A stretch of 15,421 nucleotides of DNA from Patescibacteria group bacterium (GTDB lineage Bacteria; Patescibacteriota; Gracilibacteria; UM-FILTER-43-11): the NCBI GenBank assembly GCA_018814945.1, contig JAHIYT010000004.1:1-15421 (forward strand), in the 5' to 3' direction. Made by a program: the position numbers and the translations under genes. Below, piece by piece: positions 10,894 through 15,421 of this stretch (positions are counted from its first letter, which is position 1; the number at the start of each line of letters is the position of its first letter). Under the pieces are notes generated by a model. That model searched no databases. It was not told the origin of the DNA and worked only from the letters and a program-made list of their open reading frames with translations.

Positions 10894-13800
10894 ATGCAAA
10901 AAGGAAAGCAAAAAATTGCTCCTAAACAAATTCTTGATGTTGTGGGGGTTATTATAGTAACTTTGGATAAGGATGGGAATGTTACAACTATAAATAAATA
11001 TGGCTGTAAAATATTGGGTTATTCGAAAAAAGAAATGCTTGGCAAGAATTGGTTTGATAATTTTGTTCCACTTGATTTAAGAGATGAAATAAAAAAAATT
11101 CATAGATTAAATGTATCCAACAAATTAAAAATTGTAGAATATTATGAAAATTTAATAATTACGAAAAATGGTGAAGAAAAAATTATTTCTTGGCATAATG
11201 ATCTTCTTAGAGATGGTAAAAGAAAAATTATTGGTACGTTAAGTTCAGGTCTTGATATAACTGAATCCAGAAAAATCAATGAAGCATTAAAAGTAAATAA
11301 AAGTGCAGGAGCTTATGGATACACGGAAAAAGAGGCTATTGGTAAGAATCTTGGGAGCCTTATTATTCCTCGTGATATTATGCCTCTTTATAAAAAAGGA
11401 CTTCAGGCAGGAAAAAAGGCTAAAAAATCGGGAGAATTTTTACCAGCAGGTGAAGTTCGGTTGCTTAAAAAAGATGGTTCATTTGTTGATGTTTATTCCA
11501 CTCATGTTGTTGTAAAAAATAAAAACAAAGAGCTGGAAATGTTTTGTATTGATCTTGACTTAACCGAAAGAAAGCAGGCAGAAGAATCTTTAAAAGAAAG
11601 TGAGAGTAGATATAACAATATTATAATTCATAGTAATCAATTGTTTTATATCCACGATACAAAACATGTTCTTTCTTATTCAAGTCCTCAGTCAAAAAAA
11701 ATGCTTGGTTATACTCCTAGTGAGATGCTGGTTAAATGGACAAAGCTTACAACCAACAACCCTATTAATAAAATTGGATTGAAACTTACTGTTAAGGCTT
11801 TAAAAACCGGTGAAAGACAAAAGCCCTATTTGTTAGAATTGAAACATAAAAATGGGAGTCATATTCTTGTTGAAGTTCATGAGTCTCCTATAAAAGACGA
11901 ATCTGGTAAGGTGATTGGAATAACTGGGGCTCTTGTAGATATAACAGAAAAGAAGAAAGCGGAAGAAAAATATAAAAGTCTTGTTAATACACTAAAAGAT
12001 ATTGTCTATGTTGCCGATCAAAATGGGGTTATGACATTTGTTACTCCTAATGTGCAAGATTATGGTTATAAGGCAGAAGAAATAATTGGAAAGAGTTTGT
12101 CCTATTTTGTTCATCCCAAAGATCTAGGAAAAGTTATTAAAGATTTTGAGGAAACTCTTAAAACCGGTAGAGAATTTCCAACCCAATTTCGTCTCAAGAA
12201 AAAAAATGGAGATTATGTAGTGGTTGAAGATTTTGGTGCTCGTATTATTGGTGAAAATGGTGAAATAACTGTTCATGGTGTTTTAAGAGATCTAACTGAT
12301 ATCCAAAGAGCGGAAGAAAAATATAAGGTAGTTAGTGAAAACACTCCTGATTGCATGAAGATATTGGATCTAAATGGTAATGTAGTGTATTTGAATGACG
12401 CGGCAATTCATAATCATGAGGTGAAAGATCCTAATACAGCAAATGGGAAGTCGTTTTTAAATATAATGGCCAAAGAAAATAGACAGCAAAACTTAAAAGC
12501 ATTTAATAAGGCTAAAAAAGGTGAATCAGTAACCGATCAATTTATTATTCAAAAGAAAGATGAAAAACCTAAATATATTTTAAGGACATTTTCTCCAATT
12601 AAAGATGACAAGGGTAAGGTTGTTCAGGTTCATATGATCTGCAGAAATATAACTAAGATCAAAGAAGCTGAAATCGTTGTTAAGGAAAGTCAGGAACAAT
12701 ATAAATCTCTTGTGGACAATTTACCTGGTGCAGTTTATAAGTGTGCTAATGATAAAAACTGGACTATGAGTTATATAAGTGATGGCATTGAGGATCTTAC
12801 TGGATATCTACCTTCTGATTTTATAGATAATAAGGTTCGTTCTTATGCCAGTATTATTCATCCGAATGATCGTGAAATGGTAGAAGAAAAGGTTCGAAAG
12901 GCTGTTCTAAAAAAAGAATTTTATGTAATTCAGTACAGAATCATTGATTTTAAAGGGAAATCTAGGTGGATTTATGAAAAAGGAAGGGGCGTATTCGATA
13001 AGAAAAAATTATTGTATTTACAAGGAGTGTTTTTGGACATTACCAATGAGAAGATAATCGAGGAAAAATATGAAAGTGTAATTAAAAATGCTACTGAAAT
13101 TATTTTGGTTGTGCAGGATGGCAAGATCGTTATGACAAATCCAAGGACTATGGAAATTTCTGGTTTTTTGGAAAAAGAATTAACTTCCAATCCATTTACT
13201 GAATTTATTCATCCGGATGATCGTGAAATGGTTGTCAGTAATCACGTTCGCAGATTAAAAGGTGAAAATATTCCTCCATATGATTTTAGGATACTTAAAA
13301 AGAAAGGTGGTTATTTTTGGGTTCAGATTACAGCTGTGGTTTTAAAATGGGATGGTAAACCCGCAATCCTTACTTTTTTGAATGATATTACTGCAAGAAA
13401 AGCTGCTGAAGAAAGATTCAAAATGGCTGCTCAGGTGACCTCTGATTTTATCTATGAATGGGATCCTAAAACTAATAAATTGGAATGGTTTGGAAAGCTT
13501 GATGAGGCACTGGGCTACAATTATGGTGAAATACCAAGAACAATAAGTGCATGGTTAGAAATTATTCACCCTGATGATAGAGATGCTTTATCCAAAGCTG
13601 TTACAAGGCATATGAAGGATTTATCTCCAATTGATGAAGAATATAGGGTCGTAAGAAAAAATGGAGACATCCTTTACTGGTATGACAGAGGGAATCCTGT
13701 TCTTGATTCGCGTGGAAATCTTTTAAAATGGATCGGTGGTTGTACTGATATTACAGAAAGAAAAAAGGCGGAGAGGGCTCAAATAGAAAGTGAAGAAAAA

Positions 13801-15421
13801 TACAGGACTTTGGTTAATAATTCTCCAGATTGTATTAAGCTTTTTGATCTAGATGGTAATTTGCAATATATTAGTCCAGGTGGATTGAAAGAGCATGGCT
13901 TACAAGCTAACTCCAAAGAACTTGAAAATTGGGATCCTATTAGTACCATAGTAATGGAAGATAGGCCTAAGTTTTTAAAGGCCATGAAAGATGCTAGGCA
14001 GGGAAAGGTATCAAATATTGAGATCAAACACATTGAGAGTAAATCGGATAGGGAATATTGCTTAGAAACCATTACACCCATTAGAGATAATGCCGATAAA
14101 ATAGTTGGTGTATTTGGTGTCTCAAGGGATATCAGCAAGCAGAAAGTAATAGAAGAAGCCTTAAGGGTTAGTGGGGAAAGGCATAGAGCTCTTTTTGAAT
14201 CTGCATATGATGCCATTATGACGCTTGAGCCACAAGATTGGTCTTTTACTAGTGGTAATCCTGCAACAATAAAAATGTTTAAATGTAAGGATGAAAAAGA
14301 TTTTACAAGCAGGGGACCATGGCAGTTGTCACCCCTGAAACAACCTGATGGCACCCCATCCGGTAAGAAGGCTAAGGCGATGATTATGAAAGCAATGAAG
14401 GAAGGATCTAACTTCTTTGAATGGACACATCGTCGTGCTACAGGTGAGGATTTTCCTGCGACCGTTCTCTTAACTCGTATGATAGTTGGTGATAAAACTT
14501 TTTTACAAGCAACTGTTAGAGATATTACTGAACAGAGGGAGTCTGAAGAAGCTATCCAGAAAAATTTATCTCTTTTGAGTGCCACTCTTGAGTCTACTGC
14601 CGATGGGATCCTTGTAGTTGATATGAAAGGAAGATGGTCTCATTACAACACTAAATTTTTGGATATGTGGAAGATACCAAAAAATATTGCGAAATCCAAA
14701 GATGATAAAGCTGCTTTAGATTATGTATTTAAGCAGTTGGAAAATCCTAAATCGTTTATAAACAAAGTTCAGGAATTATATAAAAAACCCAAAGCAATCA
14801 GTTTTGATACAATTAGTTTTAAAGATGGTAGAGTCTTTGAACGCTATTCAAAGCCACAAATATCAGGTAAAAAAATATTGGGCAGAGTCTGGTCTTTTCG
14901 CGATGTTACAAAACAAATAGAGGCTAATGAGGCAATTAAACAAGCTGAATCAAAATATCGTGATATTGTAGAAAATTCACCCGAAATGATTCATTCGATC
15001 GACGAAAATGGTTATATAGTTTTTGCGAATAGTAAAGAATACCAACTTTTGGGATATAAGCCAGATGAGCTTATCGGTATGCATATGAGCAAGCTTTATA
15101 GTCCTGAGTTAATGGAAAGAGTAAAAGAAGGTTTTGAAGCTCTTAAAAAGAGAGGTGAATTATATATCTCTGCCAGTCAAATGATTAAGAAGAATGGTGA
15201 CCTTATCGATGTAGAAATTTTCTCTATTGCAATATACGATGGGGCAGGAAAGTATAAAGGCAAGTTTGTTCGTACACGTTCTATTATTCGTGATATTACT
15301 GAACAGCAAAAGGCGCGACTTGAGTTAACAAAATTAGAACTAGGATTCGAAAGATCCGATCAGATAATGTTTATGACTGGTATTGATGGGAAAATTAATC
15401 ACGTAAATCCCGCATTCACAA
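10894..15421 (+). CDS. Giant multi-PAS sensor protein (3' end outside window)
   Basis: The frame is open for 1509 codons to the window edge. It contains serial PAS domains, each closed by the linker DITE(R/K)KxAEE or a variant. Approximate domains: 11-120; 131-222 (shortened); 235-348; 360-465; 477-584; 603-714; 725-830; 841-951; 969-1078; 1093-1209; 1221-1336; 1352-1466; and a thirteenth beginning near 1485. Domains 6, 7 and 8 carry the IHPDDR-type motif of the PAS_3 fold. Domains 5 and 9 share SPDC(M/I)K and look like duplicates. Domain 11 has the ATLESTADGILVVD...GRVWSFRDVT pattern. No signal peptide or membrane helix is seen, so it is probably cytosolic. PAS domains bind ligands or cofactors and pass signals to an output module; histidine kinase or GGDEF outputs are common but none is visible here. 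The ATG at 10894 fits the promoter spacing and the start of PAS 1. Confidence 0.93.
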   Translation, partial: MQKGKQKIAPKQILDVVGVIIVTLDKDGNVTTINKYGCKILGYSKKEMLGKNWFDNFVPLDLRDEIKKIHRLNVSNKLKIVEYYENLIITKNGEEKIISWHNDLLRDGKRKIIGTLSSGLDITESRKINEALKVNKSAGAYGYTEKEAIGKNLGSLIIPRDIMPLYKKGLQAGKKAKKSGEFLPAGEVRLLKKDGSFVDVYSTHVVVKNKNKELEMFCIDLDLTERKQAEESLKESESRYNNIIIHSNQLFYIHDTKHVLSYSSPQSKKMLGYTPSEMLVKWTKLTTNNPINKIGLKLTVKALKTGERQKPYLLELKHKNGSHILVEVHESPIKDESGKVIGITGALVDITEKKKAEEKYKSLVNTLKDIVYVADQNGVMTFVTPNVQDYGYKAEEIIGKSLSYFVHPKDLGKVIKDFEETLKTGREFPTQFRLKKKNGDYVVVEDFGARIIGENGEITVHGVLRDLTDIQRAEEKYKVVSENTPDCMKILDLNGNVVYLNDAAIHNHEVKDPNTANGKSFLNIMAKENRQQNLKAFNKAKKGESVTDQFIIQKKDEKPKYILRTFSPIKDDKGKVVQVHMICRNITKIKEAEIVVKESQEQYKSLVDNLPGAVYKCANDKNWTMSYISDGIEDLTGYLPSDFIDNKVRSYASIIHPNDREMVEEKVRKAVLKKEFYVIQYRIIDFKGKSRWIYEKGRGVFDKKKLLYLQGVFLDITNEKIIEEKYESVIKNATEIILVVQDGKIVMTNPRTMEISGFLEKELTSNPFTEFIHPDDREMVVSNHVRRLKGENIPPYDFRILKKKGGYFWVQITAVVLKWDGKPAILTFLNDITARKAAEERFKMAAQVTSDFIYEWDPKTNKLEWFGKLDEALGYNYGEIPRTISAWLEIIHPDDRDALSKAVTRHMKDLSPIDEEYRVVRKNGDILYWYDRGNPVLDSRGNLLKWIGGCTDITERKKAERAQIESEEKYRTLVNNSPDCIKLFDLDGNLQYISPGGLKEHGLQANSKELENWDPISTIVMEDRPKFLKAMKDARQGKVSNIEIKHIESKSDREYCLETITPIRDNADKIVGVFGVSRDISKQKVIEEALRVSGERHRALFESAYDAIMTLEPQDWSFTSGNPATIKMFKCKDEKDFTSRGPWQLSPLKQPDGTPSGKKAKAMIMKAMKEGSNFFEWTHRRATGEDFPATVLLTRMIVGDKTFLQATVRDITEQRESEEAIQKNLSLLSATLESTADGILVVDMKGRWSHYNTKFLDMWKIPKNIAKSKDDKAALDYVFKQLENPKSFINKVQELYKKPKAISFDTISFKDGRVFERYSKPQISGKKILGRVWSFRDVTKQIEANEAIKQAESKYRDIVENSPEMIHSIDENGYIVFANSKEYQLLGYKPDELIGMHMSKLYSPELMERVKEGFEALKKRGELYISASQMIKKNGDLIDVEIFSIAIYDGAGKYKGKFVRTRSIIRDITEQQKARLELTKLELGFERSDQIMFMTGIDGKINHVNPAFT

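Noticed and set aside
11303..11515. A 70-codon forward frame within the PAS gene
   Set aside because: It is in another frame of the PAS gene, and the main frame here encodes clear PAS sequence.
13779..14585. A 268-codon open frame on the minus strand inside the PAS gene
   Set aside because: It lies wholly opposite a well-supported PAS array, has no recognisable domain, and its hydrophobic Ser/Leu-rich product is what an antisense frame of AT-rich coding sequence gives.

Overview
This is an AT-rich chromosomal segment whose first 9.6 kb is a transcription/translation core: rpoB, ssb, rpoC, rpsL and rpsG, all on the + strand. The rest is an S-layer-homology (SLH) protein gene and a very large multi-PAS sensor gene that runs off the right edge. 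The wording of the RNA polymerase subunits, the AT-rich composition, the lack of visible Shine-Dalgarno sequences and the SLH-type exported protein suggest a member of the Patescibacteria / candidate phyla radiation (Parcubacteria-like). That placement is an inference from sequence style, not a database result.

Layout. Positions 1-45 may hold the end of an unidentified membrane protein. RpoB (91-3930) is followed by a perfect-period heptamer array (3934-4024) and then by ssb (4070-4531), which sits between rpoB and rpoC, two genes that are adjacent in most bacteria. A spacer with two competing hairpins leads into rpoC (4606-8508). RpoC is clearly complete at both ends but carries an in-frame TAG at codon 97, where homologues have a near-invariant Glu. 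A 133-base spacer made of repeated and inverted ATTACAAAATT phrases precedes rpsL (8642-9061). rpsG follows (9109-9570) and ends in a clear intrinsic terminator (9597-9623). The elongation factor genes that often follow rpsG are not here.

Right part. A well-formed promoter (TTGTAC, 17 bp, TGG-TAAAAT) drives the SLH protein gene, whose true start must be 9689 rather than the upstream ATG that lies inside the promoter. After a spacer with a 15-bp perfect inverted repeat, a second TGN-TAAAAT element precedes a gene starting at 10894. It shows at least 1509 codons with about twelve and a half tandem PAS domains, one of which lacks its N-terminal half. No output domain is visible before the window ends.

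How the genes work together. The left genes supply the beta and beta-prime catalytic subunits of RNA polymerase, single-stranded DNA binding protein and two 30S ribosomal proteins, probably as one long transcription unit ending at 9623. The right genes have their own promoters and belong to the cell surface and to signal sensing. The most notable points are the amber codon in rpoC, the ssb insertion between rpoB and rpoC, the short-phrase repeats that differ from spacer to spacer, an SSB without the usual C-terminal tip, and the unusually long PAS array. No tRNA, rRNA, CRISPR array or insertion sequence was recognised, and no stretch over 300 bases lacks a gene.
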